A stretch of 64,000 bases of DNA from CAWIJJ01 sp963836405 (GTDB lineage Bacteria > Acidobacteriota > Terriglobia > Bryobacterales > Bryobacteraceae). The notes under the pieces were generated by a model, which saw only the letters and a program-made list of their open reading frames with translations, searched no databases and was not told where the DNA came from. Positions 25,924 through 35,615 of the stretch are shown piece after piece. Within the stretch, counting starts at the first letter, position 1, and each line of letters begins with the position of its first letter. The position numbers and the translations under genes are program-made. The stretch spans positions 334,366-398,365 of the forward strand of contig CAWIJL010000010.1 in NCBI GenBank assembly GCA_963836405.1. Direction: 5' to 3'.

Positions 25924-28311
25924 ATGCAGACTCTCGCTCGCGACATCCGGTACGCATTCCGGATGCTTTTCGCCCATCCGGCTGTCACCGCCGTTGCCGT
26001 TCTGGCGCTCGCGCTCGGTACCGGCGCGAATTCCGCCATCTTCAGCGTGGTTTATGCGGTGCTCCTGCGGCCGCTGCCGGTCGGCAACATCGACCGGCTG
26101 GTTTCGATCGCGATGGTGAGCGAAAAACTGCGAGTGACCGGCGCGCAGCCGAACGTCAACTTCTACGCGGATGCCGAGCGCACCACCTCCAGCTACGATT
26201 CGGTGGCGGCGGCTGTCACCGGGACGGCCACGCTGGGGAACGGGGACACGACCATCCGCTTCTGGCGGGTGAGCGCGAGCTTTCTGCCAACGCTGGGCGT
26301 GCGGCCGGTGATGGGCCGCAACTTTGTGAAGGAAGAGGACCAGCCCGGGTCGGCGAAAGTGGCGCTGGTTTCGTACGACTTCTGGCGGGGCCGGTTGAAT
26401 CGCGCCGCGCCCGGAGGGAGCGTTGTGGTGAACGGCGAGCCCTACACGGTGGTGGGGGTGGTGCCGCGCGGCTTCCATGTGGACGGAAGGCCCGCCGACG
26501 TGTATTCGTCGCTGGGTGCGCGGCAGTCGACGCGCGAGTACCTGCCGGCGAACATTTACGCGCGGCTCAAGCCGGGAGTCACGCTGGCCCAGGCGCAGGG
26601 AGAGCTCGATGCGCTTGCGCGGAACCGCCCGGCCGGCCCGCTCGGATGGCGGCAGCGCGTCTGGATGCTGCGCGATTTCGAGGTGCGCAATGTGCGGCTG
26701 AGCCTGTGGGTGCTGCTGGGCGCGGTGGGCCTGGTGCTGCTGATTTCGTGCGCGAATACGGCCACCCTGCTGCTGGCGCGCGCGGGAGCCCGGCGAAAAG
26801 AGATTGCCACGCGGGCCGCCCTGGGGGCGGAGAAGGGGCGGCTGCTGCGGCAATTGCTGACCGAGAGCGGCGTGCTCTCTGTGACGGGCGGATTGTGCGG
26901 GCTGCTGGTGGCCGCGGCGGCGGTGCGCGCGGTGCCGCTGCTGGCGCACGAACGGCTGCCGGGCCTGCTCGAACAGGTGTCGGTGGACGGAACCGTGCTG
27001 GCATTCACGATGGCCGTGTCGATCGCGACGGGTTTTCTGTTCGGAGCGATTCCAGCGGTGGCGATCCTGCGCGGCGATTTGTTTGGCACGCTGCGGGAAG
27101 GCGGCCAGTCGCTGTCGCCAGGGCGGCGGCGGGCGTGGAACGCGCTGGTGGTGGCGGAGACTGCCCTGGCCCTGATGCTGGCGATCGGCGCCAGCCTGCT
27201 CATCCACACCTTCTTCTATCTGCGCGACGTGGCTCCGGGTTTCCGCACGGATAACCTGCTGGCGGTGCAGGTGACGCCGCCGCGCGCCACCTTCACTTCG
27301 CCGCTACAGTGCAATGCGTACTGGAAGAACGTCTTGGACCATCTGCGCACGATTCCCGGTGTGCAGGCGGCCAGTTTTTCCACGGTGCTGCCGCTGACCG
27401 GCGACAACCGGGTGGGTATCTGGACTCCGGAAGGAGTGCAGATCGCGGATCCGCGCGAACTGCCGCCCATGTGGAATTACGTGGTGGAGGAAGGCTATTT
27501 CCGCACCCTGCGGATTCCGCTGCTGGCAGGGAGGGTGTTCACGGCGCGCGACGATGCGGCGGCGACCCGGGTGGCGCTGGTGAATCAGACCTTCGTGCGG
27601 CGTTTCTGGCCGGGGCAGAATCCGGTGGGCAAGCACCTGGGAGGCGGACCGAAGGAGCCCGCGTTTGAAGTGATCGGCGTCGTAGGTGACGTGAGCGCCG
27701 AGGAGACCACCAAGTCGGCGCCGCCCGAAGTGTATTTTCATTTTCTGCAGATGCCGGCCGCGCGCATCACGGCCGCGCTGCGGGCGGATCCGGACGTATA
27801 CGTTACGCCGCTGGCGCTGGAACCGGCGGTGCGGCGGGCGATTGCCGCGGCGGACCCTGCCGCGCCGCCGCTGCAGCTATCGGAGATGCGGCGGGTGATT
27901 TCGGACCGCATCGCGCCGCAACGGCTGAGCGCGCAACTGATCGCCATTTTCGCGGGGCTCGCGCTGGTGTTGGCGGCGGTGGGGATCTACGGGGTGCTGA
28001 GCGTGGGGGTGGCGCAGCGCACGCACGAAATCGGGGTTCGGATCGCGCTCGGCGCCGAGCCGCGGAGGGTCCTCGGCCTGATCGTTGGCGAGGCGGCGCT
28101 GCTGGCGGGTTGCGGAATCGCGCTCGGGGCGGCCGGGGCGCTGGGGCTGACGCGCGTGATGAAGTCGCTGCTGTTCGGCGTGGATGCGGGCGATCCGCTC
28201 ACATACGTCTTAAACTCGCTGGTCCTGCTGGCGATCGCGGTCCTGGCCTCGGTGGTGCCCGCCATTCGCGCCACCCGCATCGACCCCATCGCCTGCCTTC
28301 GCCACGAGTAG
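25924..28311 (+). CDS. ADOP-family ABC transporter permease (MacB/FtsX-like)
   Basis: Member of the acidobacterial duplicated orphan permeases. Residues 1-60 (LARDIRYAFRMLFAHPAVT, ALALGTGANSAIFSVV) are the standard ADOP N-terminal segment, with a first transmembrane helix and a MacB-type periplasmic domain after it. FtsX-type membrane triplets follow at about residues 260-430 and again at 670-795 (LAAVGIYGVLSVGVAQR, EIGVRIALGAEPRRVL). 795 residues is the normal length and the protein looks complete. No ATPase is encoded beside it, as is usual for this family. Substrate unknown. The 3' end overlaps the converging MFS gene by 102 nt. Confidence 0.93.
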   Translation: MQTLARDIRYAFRMLFAHPAVTAVAVLALALGTGANSAIFSVVYAVLLRPLPVGNIDRLVSIAMVSEKLRVTGAQPNVNFYADAERTTSSYDSVAAAVTGTATLGNGDTTIRFWRVSASFLPTLGVRPVMGRNFVKEEDQPGSAKVALVSYDFWRGRLNRAAPGGSVVVNGEPYTVVGVVPRGFHVDGRPADVYSSLGARQSTREYLPANIYARLKPGVTLAQAQGELDALARNRPAGPLGWRQRVWMLRDFEVRNVRLSLWVLLGAVGLVLLISCANTATLLLARAGARRKEIATRAALGAEKGRLLRQLLTESGVLSVTGGLCGLLVAAAAVRAVPLLAHERLPGLLEQVSVDGTVLAFTMAVSIATGFLFGAIPAVAILRGDLFGTLREGGQSLSPGRRRAWNALVVAETALALMLAIGASLLIHTFFYLRDVAPGFRTDNLLAVQVTPPRATFTSPLQCNAYWKNVLDHLRTIPGVQAASFSTVLPLTGDNRVGIWTPEGVQIADPRELPPMWNYVVEEGYFRTLRIPLLAGRVFTARDDAAATRVALVNQTFVRRFWPGQNPVGKHLGGGPKEPAFEVIGVVGDVSAEETTKSAPPEVYFHFLQMPAARITAALRADPDVYVTPLALEPAVRRAIAAADPAAPPLQLSEMRRVISDRIAPQRLSAQLIAIFAGLALVLAAVGIYGVLSVGVAQRTHEIGVRIALGAEPRRVLGLIVGEAALLAGCGIALGAAGALGLTRVMKSLLFGVDAGDPLTYVLNSLVLLAIAVLASVVPAIRATRIDPIACLRHE

Positions 28312-29529
28312 GGCGGCGGGCATCCAGCGGTAGGCGGCGATCAGCAGCAGGATGCCGATGGTGGCATAGATGGCGGAGGTTGCGCTGAGGCAACCCTGCA
28401 TGCCGATACGTTCGGAAGCGAAGGCCACGGCCACGGGAGCGGTGCCGCCTCCGAGCCAGCCCACCGCGTTGGTGACGCCCACGGCGGTGGCGCGGCGCGA
28501 GGCCGGAACCACATCGTGCAGGGACGCCCAGATATTGGCGTCGTAGAACCCTTTGAAAAGACCGAAGCCGACCATGGAGAAGAGCAGCACCGTCACGTGC
28601 AGGGTCATGCCGCTGAGCAGCAGGAAAGGTGCGCCGAGGAGGAGCCCGAGGGACTGCACCAGGACACGGCCTCCAGCCCGCTTGCGCGCCATCCGGTCCG
28701 CCAACGCGCCGCCGGCGAGCACGCCCAGTACGGACGCAATTTGCAGATACGCGGTGGCGCTCAGTCCGGCCATGGCGAGGCGCATATTGAACATGCGGTT
28801 CAGGTAGGAGGGCAGCCAGGTGAGGAAGATCATGGCCACGAAGTTGGCGCCGATGAAGGCAACCATCAGCACCACGGGCATGCGCGAGCCGAACAGGGCG
28901 CGGCCGGCGTCGCGCAGGTCGAAGGCGCCGTGGCCCGATTCGTCGGCGCCTGCGACGGCGGGGGGTTCGTCCAGGAAGCGGGTCAGCACGATGCCCAGGA
29001 TCACGCCGCTGATGCCGAAAATGTAGAAGCCGGAGCGCCAGCCGTACTGTTCGGCCATCCAGCCGGCGAGGGTTCCGCCCAGAATGGTGCCCGCGTAGAC
29101 GCTCGACTGGTGCCACGACATGGCGCGCGAGCGCGTCCGCGAATCGTGATAGGCGCTCAACATGGACATGGAGGCGGGAAAGTAGAACGCCTCGCCAAGG
29201 CCTTCGAGCGCGCGGAAGAGCAGCAGTTGCCAGTAGCTGGTGGCAAGCGCGGTAGCGATGGTGATCAGCGACCAGAAAATGAGCCCGCCGAGGATCAGGC
29301 TTTTGCGCGAGAAGCGGTCACTGAGCAGGCCGGCGAAGGGCGCGCTCAGCGCGTAGACCCACATGAAGGACGAAGCGAGATAGCCGAGCTGCACGTCGCT
29401 CAACTGCAACTGCGATTTAAGCAGCGGGAAGACGGAGTAGATGGCCTGTCTGTCGGCGTAATTCAGGAGGCAGACGAACCACAGCATGGCCACCACATAC
29501 CAGCGGTATTGCGGGCTGCGTCGCGTCAT
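28210..29529 (-). CDS. Major facilitator superfamily transporter (ACS-like)
   Basis: Twelve-helix secondary transporter, probably an organic-anion importer. The first helix region YRWYVVAMLWFVCLLNYADR, with the D-x-R signature RQAIYSVFPLL, is typical of the anion:cation symporter group. GLLSDRFSRKSLIL is the loop 2-3 MFS motif. The ATG at 29529 is chosen; a GTG at 29535 two codons upstream is possible. About 439 residues. The last ~35 residues are charged and Gln-rich and lie over the end of the ADOP gene, so the C terminus may be an extension by read-through. The sialidase-like gene is divergent, 46 bp away, and could share its promoter region. Confidence 0.85.
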   Translation of the reverse strand: MTRRSPQYRWYVVAMLWFVCLLNYADRQAIYSVFPLLKSQLQLSDVQLGYLASSFMWVYALSAPFAGLLSDRFSRKSLILGGLIFWSLITIATALATSYWQLLLFRALEGLGEAFYFPASMSMLSAYHDSRTRSRAMSWHQSSVYAGTILGGTLAGWMAEQYGWRSGFYIFGISGVILGIVLTRFLDEPPAVAGADESGHGAFDLRDAGRALFGSRMPVVLMVAFIGANFVAMIFLTWLPSYLNRMFNMRLAMAGLSATAYLQIASVLGVLAGGALADRMARKRAGGRVLVQSLGLLLGAPFLLLSGMTLHVTVLLFSMVGFGLFKGFYDANIWASLHDVVPASRRATAVGVTNAVGWLGGGTAPVAVAFASERIGMQGCLSATSAIYATIGILLLIAAYRWMPAALLVAKAGDGVDAGGANGGHHRGQDRDRQQDQRV

Positions 29530-29575
29530 GATCACGAGTCAGAGTACACTGATTCTAACTCCTGTGTCGAACCGA

Positions 29576-30604
29576 ATGACTTCGCATACACGATTTGCCG
29601 CGTTGACGGCGATGCTGGCGGGCGCACTGTCCGCGCAAACGTCGGAGTTTGTCGCCGACCCGATGCCCACTCCCTCGTGCCACGCTTCCACCATCGTGGA
29701 GGTGAAGCCTGGAGAGTTCATGTCGGCGTGGTTCGGGGGCGCGGGCGAGGGCCGTCCGGACGTGGCCATCTGGGGCGCGCGGCGCGAAGCCGGCAAGTGG
29801 CAGACGCCGGTGGAACTGGCGAGGGAGCCGGACATCCCCACCTGGAATCCGGTGTTGTTCCGAACTCCGGACAAGCTGCTGTGGCTCTATTACAAATTCG
29901 GCCCGTCGCCGCAACAGTGGACCGCGGGGCGGCGCTTCAGCCGGGACGACGGCCAGACATGGTCCGCGCCCGAGCATCTGCCCGCCGGGATCTACGGGCC
30001 CATCCGCGCCAAACCGCTGGTGCGCGAGGACGGCACCATCGTGAGCGGCACATCGGTGGAGAGCTACCATTCGTGGGCGGCGTGGATCGAGCGCAGCACG
30101 GATAACGGGAAGACCTGGACGCGGCACGGGCCGATCGCCGCTCCGCCGCCGAATCCGGGCGCGTCGCCCGCGGCCAATCACGGCATCATTCAGCCGGCGG
30201 TGGTGCAGATCGAGGGGAAGCACCTGCGATTGTTTGCGCGCTCCACTCCCACGATCGGCCGCGTGTGCGTTTCCGACTCGATGGACGATGGCGTCACCTG
30301 GTCGCCGGCGCACGCCATCGACCTGCCCAACCCAAGCACCGGCCTTGACGTGGTGCGGCTCAAGGACGGGCGCTTCGTGCTGGTCTACAACCACACCGAC
30401 CGCGGACGCACGCCGCTCAACCTGGCGGTGAGCGCGGACGGCGAGCACTGGAAGATGTTTCACGCGCTCGAAACCGAGCCCGGCGAGTATTCGTATCCCG
30501 CCATGATCCAGGGCAGCGACGGCAACCTGCACATCACGTACACGTGGAAGCGGCAGCGCATCAAGTACGTGGAGTGGCCGCTCGCGCAGGTGCCGAAGCC
30601 CTGA
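29576..30604 (+). CDS. Exported sialidase-like (BNR/Asp-box) glycosidase
   Basis: Six-bladed propeller hydrolase related to exo-alpha-sialidases of the BNR_2 type. The ATG at 29576 opens a signal peptide (SHTRFAALTAMLAGALSAQ). Asp boxes SRDDGQTWSAP, STDNGKTWTRH and SMDDGVTWSP are visible, and YNHTDRGRTPLNLAVSADG follows. The tail GEYSYPAMIQGSDGNLHITY is characteristic of this clade and supplies the nucleophile-region Tyr. 342 residues. The divergent MFS gene may import the released sugar acid or another product; that link is inference from position. Confidence 0.8.
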   Translation: MTSHTRFAALTAMLAGALSAQTSEFVADPMPTPSCHASTIVEVKPGEFMSAWFGGAGEGRPDVAIWGARREAGKWQTPVELAREPDIPTWNPVLFRTPDKLLWLYYKFGPSPQQWTAGRRFSRDDGQTWSAPEHLPAGIYGPIRAKPLVREDGTIVSGTSVESYHSWAAWIERSTDNGKTWTRHGPIAAPPPNPGASPAANHGIIQPAVVQIEGKHLRLFARSTPTIGRVCVSDSMDDGVTWSPAHAIDLPNPSTGLDVVRLKDGRFVLVYNHTDRGRTPLNLAVSADGEHWKMFHALETEPGEYSYPAMIQGSDGNLHITYTWKRQRIKYVEWPLAQVPKP

Positions 30605-30650
30605 GGCCGCGCCTGCCCGTTCCGCCGCACGCAGCGGCATTTCGTCACCC

Positions 30651-32288
30651 ATGATTTCCTTTTCGAACATCAACAAGCAGTACGGCCGCCAGCTTGTCTT
30701 CGTGGACGCTTCGTTCCAGTTGAATCCCGGAGAGAAAGTCGGGCTGGTGGGGCCGAACGGATCGGGGAAGACGACGCTGTTCCGAATGGTTGTAGGGGAA
30801 GAAGAGCCGGACGAAGGCGAGGTCTCGGTTCCCAGGCGGCTGACGATCGGCTACTTCCGGCAGGACGTGGAGGAGATGCAGGGCCGCTCGGTGCTGGACG
30901 AAGCCATCGCGGGCAGCGGCCGCGTGGGCGAGTTGCATCACGAGCTCGAGAGCCTGCAGCACGCGCTCGGAGATCCGGAGCTTGCGGACGAAATGGACCG
31001 GATCCTGGCGCGGTTCGGCGAGGTGCAGGAGGAATACGAGCACCTGGGCGGCTACGGGATCGAAGCGCAGGCGCGGGAAGTGCTGCACGGGCTGGGTTTC
31101 GCGGACGACCAGATCGACGGGGACGTGGGCGCGCTGTCGGGCGGCTGGAAGATGCGCGTGGCGCTGGCTCGGGTGTTGCTGGGGCGGCCCGATGTGCTGC
31201 TCATGGACGAGCCCACCAATCACCTGGACATCGAATCGATCATCTGGCTGGAAGGCTTTCTGAAGTCGTACTCCGGGGCGCTGCTGATGACGTCGCACGA
31301 CCGGGAGTTCATGAACCGGACGGTTGCGCGCATCGCCGAGATCGATTCGGGCGAGATCGTCACGTACTCGGGCAATTTCGATTTCTACGAACGGGAGCGG
31401 GCCATTCGCGAGGCCAACCAGCAGGCGGCCTTCGCGCGGCAGCAGGCGATGCTGGCCAAGGAACAGCGCTTCATCGACCGGTTCCGGACGCATGCCGCGA
31501 AGGCGGCGCAGGTGCAGAGCCGCATCAAGGCTCTCGACAAGATCGAGAAGATCGAACTGCCGCGAAAGCGACAGGTGGTGAAGTTCGAGTTTCGCGTGCC
31601 GCCGCGCTCGGGCGACCAGGTGGCGGTGATCGAAGACCTGCACAAGAGCTACGGCCCGCGCGTGCTTTACGACGGGTTCGACCTGACGGTGCGGCGGGGA
31701 GAACGGTGGGCCGTGATGGGCCGGAACGGGGCGGGCAAGACCACGCTGCTGAAGATGATTGCCGGCGTGGCGGAGCCGGACGCGGGCAGCATCCGTCTGG
31801 GGGCGAGCCTGAACATGGGCTACTTCGCGCAGCAATCTCTGGAAGTGCTGGATGCCAGGCTGACCGTGTTCGAGCAACTCCAACAGGATTTTCCGCAGGA
31901 AACGATCGGCGCCCTGCGCACGCTGGCCGGGGCCTTTCAATTCTCGGGTGAGGACGCGGACAAGCCGATCCGCGCGCTCTCGGGCGGCGAAAAATCGCGC
32001 CTCGCCATGGCGCGCATGCTTTTCAACCCGCCGAACTTTTTGGTACTGGACGAGCCTACCAATCACATGGACCTGGCCACCAAGCAGATGCTGGTGGAGG
32101 CGCTGGGAGAATTCCAGGGGACGATGATTTTCGTTTCGCACGACCGTATGTTTCTTCGCGGCCTCGGCTCGCGCGTGCTGGAACTGGGCGGCGAAAGCGG
32201 TAAGGACCGCAAGCCGCTGGTGTATCCCGGCACGTATGTCGAGTACGTGCAGCGCACGGGCCACGAGGCGCCCGGGGTATACTCCTGA
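30651..32288 (+). CDS. ABC-F family ATP-binding cassette protein
   Basis: Cytoplasmic ABC-F ATPase, likely a translation factor acting at the ribosome rather than a transporter. Two nucleotide-binding domains: Walker A GPNGSGKTT near residue 38 and GRNGAGKTT near 357; signatures LSGGWKMR and LSGGEKSR; Walker B LLMDEPTNHLD and LVLDEPTNHMD; both followed by the H-loop SHDR. The inter-domain linker is the usual charged helical P-site tongue region (about 240-320). 545 residues, complete. The C-terminal tail YPGTYVEYVQR is typical of EttA/Uup relatives. Confidence 0.92.
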   Translation: MISFSNINKQYGRQLVFVDASFQLNPGEKVGLVGPNGSGKTTLFRMVVGEEEPDEGEVSVPRRLTIGYFRQDVEEMQGRSVLDEAIAGSGRVGELHHELESLQHALGDPELADEMDRILARFGEVQEEYEHLGGYGIEAQAREVLHGLGFADDQIDGDVGALSGGWKMRVALARVLLGRPDVLLMDEPTNHLDIESIIWLEGFLKSYSGALLMTSHDREFMNRTVARIAEIDSGEIVTYSGNFDFYERERAIREANQQAAFARQQAMLAKEQRFIDRFRTHAAKAAQVQSRIKALDKIEKIELPRKRQVVKFEFRVPPRSGDQVAVIEDLHKSYGPRVLYDGFDLTVRRGERWAVMGRNGAGKTTLLKMIAGVAEPDAGSIRLGASLNMGYFAQQSLEVLDARLTVFEQLQQDFPQETIGALRTLAGAFQFSGEDADKPIRALSGGEKSRLAMARMLFNPPNFLVLDEPTNHMDLATKQMLVEALGEFQGTMIFVSHDRMFLRGLGSRVLELGGESGKDRKPLVYPGTYVEYVQRTGHEAPGVYS

Positions 32289-32311
32289 AAATCGGGACGG
32301 GTGAGCCAAGG

Positions 32312-34285
32312 ATGGTGGAGCGCAAGCGCAGGAAGCAAAAAGAGGGCGGCGGGTATTCGCTGCCGCTTCTTCCGTATGAGCCGAAAGTGTACAAGAGCCC
32401 GTTTGCGCGCTGGCTGTTTCGAGGGCACCGGCTGGACGCGGTGGAAGAACATCCGTCCACGCACCCGTGGTACCTGGTGCTCTGGCTCACCGGCGTTGAT
32501 TACTTTTCGACCCTGGGCTATCAGCCCGGCATCGCGCTGCTGGCGGCGGGCGCGTTGTCACCGATCGCGACGGCTCTGCTGGTTGGCGTCACGCTGGTCT
32601 GCGCGCTGCCGATGTACGCGCAGGTGGCGGGACGCTCCTTCGTCGGGCTGGGCTCCATCGCCATGCTGGAGAACCTGTTTCACGGCTGGGGCGGCAAGCT
32701 GACGGTGCTGGCTCTGCTGGGGTTCGCGGCCACGGGCTTTGTCATCACGATGACGCTGTCGGCTGCCGACGCGGCGCTGCACGCCGTCGAGAATCCGTAC
32801 CTGCACCCGCTGCTGGGCGACTCGCGGATGCTGGTGACGGTGATCTTGCTGGCCTGCCTGGCGGCCCTGTTTCTGCGCGGGTTCAACGAGGCGATCGGCC
32901 TGGCCACGTTCGTCGCCATTCCCTACCTGCTGCTGAACGTCGTGGTTCTGGTGCGCTGCTTCCTGCTGATCGCGGCGGACCCGGGCCTGGTCGCAAACTG
33001 GCGGGCGGCACTCGGCGCGCACGGCGACTGGACCAGCATCATTGTCGGATCGGCGCTGGTATTCCCGCGGCTGGCGCTGGGCCTGAGCGGATTTGAAACG
33101 GGCGTTTCGGTGATGCCGCTGATCCGCGGCGGCGCCGAAGACGCGGACAGCGACGTGCCGCACATCCGAGTGCGGAACACGCGCAAACTGCTGGCCGCCG
33201 CCGCGCTGATCATGAGCGTGATGCTGATCGCGTCGAGCTTCGTGACGACGCTGCTGATCGCGCCGCGGGATTATGCCAAGGACGGGGAGGCAAGCGGCCG
33301 CGCGGTGGCGTTTCTGGCGCACAAATACCTGGGCGACGGGTTCGGATCGGTGTACGACTTCTCCACCATTCTCATCCTGTGGTTTGCCGGCGCTTCGGCC
33401 ATGGTGGGCCTGCTGCACCTGATTCCGCGCTACCTCCCACGGTTCGGCATGGCGCCGTTCTGGGTTTCGTTTCCGCGTCCGCTGATTCTGGTGCTGTTCT
33501 CGATAACGGTCATCGTGACATTTTTTTTCGACGCGGAAGTGGACGCGCAGGCCGGCGCCTATGCGACCGGCGTGTTGAGCGTGATGCTCTCCGGAGCGTT
33601 CGCCGCGGCGCTCTCCCTGTGGCGCGAAGCAAGGCGTCTGTGGAGCTTGTATTGTTGGGGCATCGCCGCGATCTTTCTGTACGCGCTGCTGGGCAACGAG
33701 ATCGAGCGTCCGGATGGAATCGTGATTGCGTCTGCATTTATCCTGCTGACGGTGACGATCGGAGGTATCAGCCGATACACGCGCGCCACTGAACTGCGGG
33801 TTTCGGCGGTCACCTTCTGCGACGCCGAGTCGCGGGACATGTGGAGCGAGATCTGCGGGAAGAAAGTGAACCTGGTTCCGCTCAAGACCTCAGACGACGC
33901 ATCGAGGAAGCGGAAAGCGGCCGAAATTCGCAAACATTACCAGGTGCGCGGACCGATCGCATTTCTGCACGTCGACCTGGCGGACAATCGCAGCGAGTTT
34001 CTGACGCCGATCCAGGTGGCGACGACCAGGGAAGGTCCGGATTACCTGATCGAAATCTCCGGTGCAATCGCCATCGCCAATACCGTGGCCTATGTCAGCG
34101 AGTTGATCGATCCCATCGCGCTCTTCCTGGGCCTCACCAGGCAACAGCTCATGACGCAGGCGCTGCGTTTCTTTTTGCTCGGTGAAGGCGAGACCGGGGT
34201 GCTGGTCTACACGATCCTGCTGCGCTACTGGGAGTACACGCCGGAAGACGACGTGCGACCGTTGATTTTCCTGATGTCCGATTGA
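32312..34285 (+). CDS. APC-superfamily amino acid permease with cytosolic C-terminal domain
   Basis: Membrane transporter with about twelve hydrophobic segments between residues 50 and 480, including ALLAAGALSPIATALLVGVT, AAALIMSVMLIASSF and LILVLFSITVIVTFFF. The LTGVDYFSTLGYQPGIAL start is typical of this amino acid/polyamine permease clade. The last ~180 residues form a soluble domain without a recognised motif (GKKVNLVPLKTSDDASRK, VRPLIFLMSD), an accessory region found in large APC relatives. Start at 32312 lies 23 nt after the ABC-F stop. Substrate not predicted. Confidence 0.8.
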   Translation: MVERKRRKQKEGGGYSLPLLPYEPKVYKSPFARWLFRGHRLDAVEEHPSTHPWYLVLWLTGVDYFSTLGYQPGIALLAAGALSPIATALLVGVTLVCALPMYAQVAGRSFVGLGSIAMLENLFHGWGGKLTVLALLGFAATGFVITMTLSAADAALHAVENPYLHPLLGDSRMLVTVILLACLAALFLRGFNEAIGLATFVAIPYLLLNVVVLVRCFLLIAADPGLVANWRAALGAHGDWTSIIVGSALVFPRLALGLSGFETGVSVMPLIRGGAEDADSDVPHIRVRNTRKLLAAAALIMSVMLIASSFVTTLLIAPRDYAKDGEASGRAVAFLAHKYLGDGFGSVYDFSTILILWFAGASAMVGLLHLIPRYLPRFGMAPFWVSFPRPLILVLFSITVIVTFFFDAEVDAQAGAYATGVLSVMLSGAFAAALSLWREARRLWSLYCWGIAAIFLYALLGNEIERPDGIVIASAFILLTVTIGGISRYTRATELRVSAVTFCDAESRDMWSEICGKKVNLVPLKTSDDASRKRKAAEIRKHYQVRGPIAFLHVDLADNRSEFLTPIQVATTREGPDYLIEISGAIAIANTVAYVSELIDPIALFLGLTRQQLMTQALRFFLLGEGETGVLVYTILLRYWEYTPEDDVRPLIFLMSD

Positions 34286-34330
34286 GGGCGCGCGCGTCGG
34301 CGCGATTCGCGGTGCGTGTAAGATCGGTTC

Positions 34331-35614
34331 ATGTTCACGCGATTGATGGAGAGCCTGGCGGCAACCGAACGGCTGTCGGAGGTTTTCTCGGACGCTTCGG
34401 TGCTCCAGGCGATGCTCGATTTCGAAGCCGCGCTGGCGCGTGCCGAAGGCGAAGCCGCGGTGATTCCGCAAGCGGCGGCCGCGGCCATTTCGGAAACGGT
34501 GCGGGCCGGCGGCATCGACGCGGGTGACCTGGCGGCGAAGGCGCTGCTCGCGGGCACGCCCTCCATCCCGCTGGTGCGGATGCTGGCGGAACGGGTTCGC
34601 GCGCGCGACGTGGGTGCGGCGGACTTCGTCCACTGGGGAGCCACCAGCCAGGACGTGTCGGATACCGCGCTGGTGCTGCTGCTGAAGCGGTGCCGCTCTA
34701 TTTTGTTCGCCGATCACAGGCGCCTCATGCGCGGCCTGCGGCGCCTGGCGGAGGATCACGCCGGTACGGCGATGCTGGGGCGGACGCTGCTTCAGCCGGC
34801 GCCTCCGGTGACTTTCGGTCTGAAGGCGGCCGGATGGATGGCGGCAGCGAGGCGGGGCTGGTCGCGCGTTGAGAGCCGCTTCGAGGAGGCGCTCTGCCTG
34901 CAGTTTGGCGGCGCGAGCGGAACGCTGGCGGCTCTGGGCGACCGCGGTCTGGCCGTGAGTAAGGCGCTGGCTGCCGACCTCGGAATCGCCAATCCGGACG
35001 CGCCCTGGCACGGCCATCGCGACCGGCTGGCGGCCCTCGTCGCCGCGCTGGCCATCTACACCGGAAGCCTGGGCAAGATGGCCCTGGACATCGCGCTGCT
35101 GATGCAGTTCGAAGTTGGGGAGGCGGCCGAACCGGTGGTGGAAGGCCGCGGCGGATCTTCCTCGATGCCCCACAAGCGAAACCCGACTGCATGCATGCTG
35201 GCCATCGCGGCGGCGCGGAGGACCCCTGGACTCGTCGCCAACTTCCTCGGCGGAATGGTGCAGGAGCATGAGCGCGGGCTGGGAGGCTGGCAGTCGGAAT
35301 GGCCGGCCGTGGAGGGCGTCGTGCAAGCGGCGGGCGTTGCGCTCGAATCGATGGCGGGAGTGGCGGAGGGGCTGACGGTGGATGCCGACCGCATGCGCCG
35401 CAACATCGATTCGACGGGCGGCGCGATCTTCGCCGAACGGGCGGTGATGGCGCTCACGCCCGCGATGGGCCGCGGCGCGGCGCGGCGCAAGGTGGAAGAA
35501 TCGCTGCGCCGTACCGGATCCCCGCCCGAGGACGCCGGCGCACCGGACGATCCGGCCGGGTACCTGGGAAGCGCGGACGCGTTCCGCCTGCGGCTGCTCG
35601 AAGGAGGTGAGTAA
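34331..35614 (+). CDS. pcaB: 3-carboxy-cis,cis-muconate cycloisomerase
   Basis: Converts 3-carboxymuconate to 4-carboxymuconolactone in the protocatechuate branch of the beta-ketoadipate pathway. The fumarase/aspartase-superfamily signature GSSSMPHKRNP lies near residue 277, with HWGATSQDVSDTA near 100. 427 residues, full length. The last codons GGTGAGTAA double as the ribosome site of the downstream pcaD-like gene (next ATG at 35616), so the two are tightly coupled. No protocatechuate dioxygenase gene is in the window; ring cleavage would be encoded elsewhere. Together with the esterase/ligase cluster at 144-4438 it supports growth on lignin-derived aromatics. Confidence 0.9.
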   Translation: MFTRLMESLAATERLSEVFSDASVLQAMLDFEAALARAEGEAAVIPQAAAAAISETVRAGGIDAGDLAAKALLAGTPSIPLVRMLAERVRARDVGAADFVHWGATSQDVSDTALVLLLKRCRSILFADHRRLMRGLRRLAEDHAGTAMLGRTLLQPAPPVTFGLKAAGWMAAARRGWSRVESRFEEALCLQFGGASGTLAALGDRGLAVSKALAADLGIANPDAPWHGHRDRLAALVAALAIYTGSLGKMALDIALLMQFEVGEAAEPVVEGRGGSSSMPHKRNPTACMLAIAAARRTPGLVANFLGGMVQEHERGLGGWQSEWPAVEGVVQAAGVALESMAGVAEGLTVDADRMRRNIDSTGGAIFAERAVMALTPAMGRGAARRKVEESLRRTGSPPEDAGAPDDPAGYLGSADAFRLRLLEGGE

Positions 35615-35615
35615 C

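Noticed and set aside
28516..30105. 529-residue plus-strand reading over the MFS and sialidase genes
   Set aside because: Antisense to the MFS gene and then out of frame with the sialidase gene; no recognisable domain.
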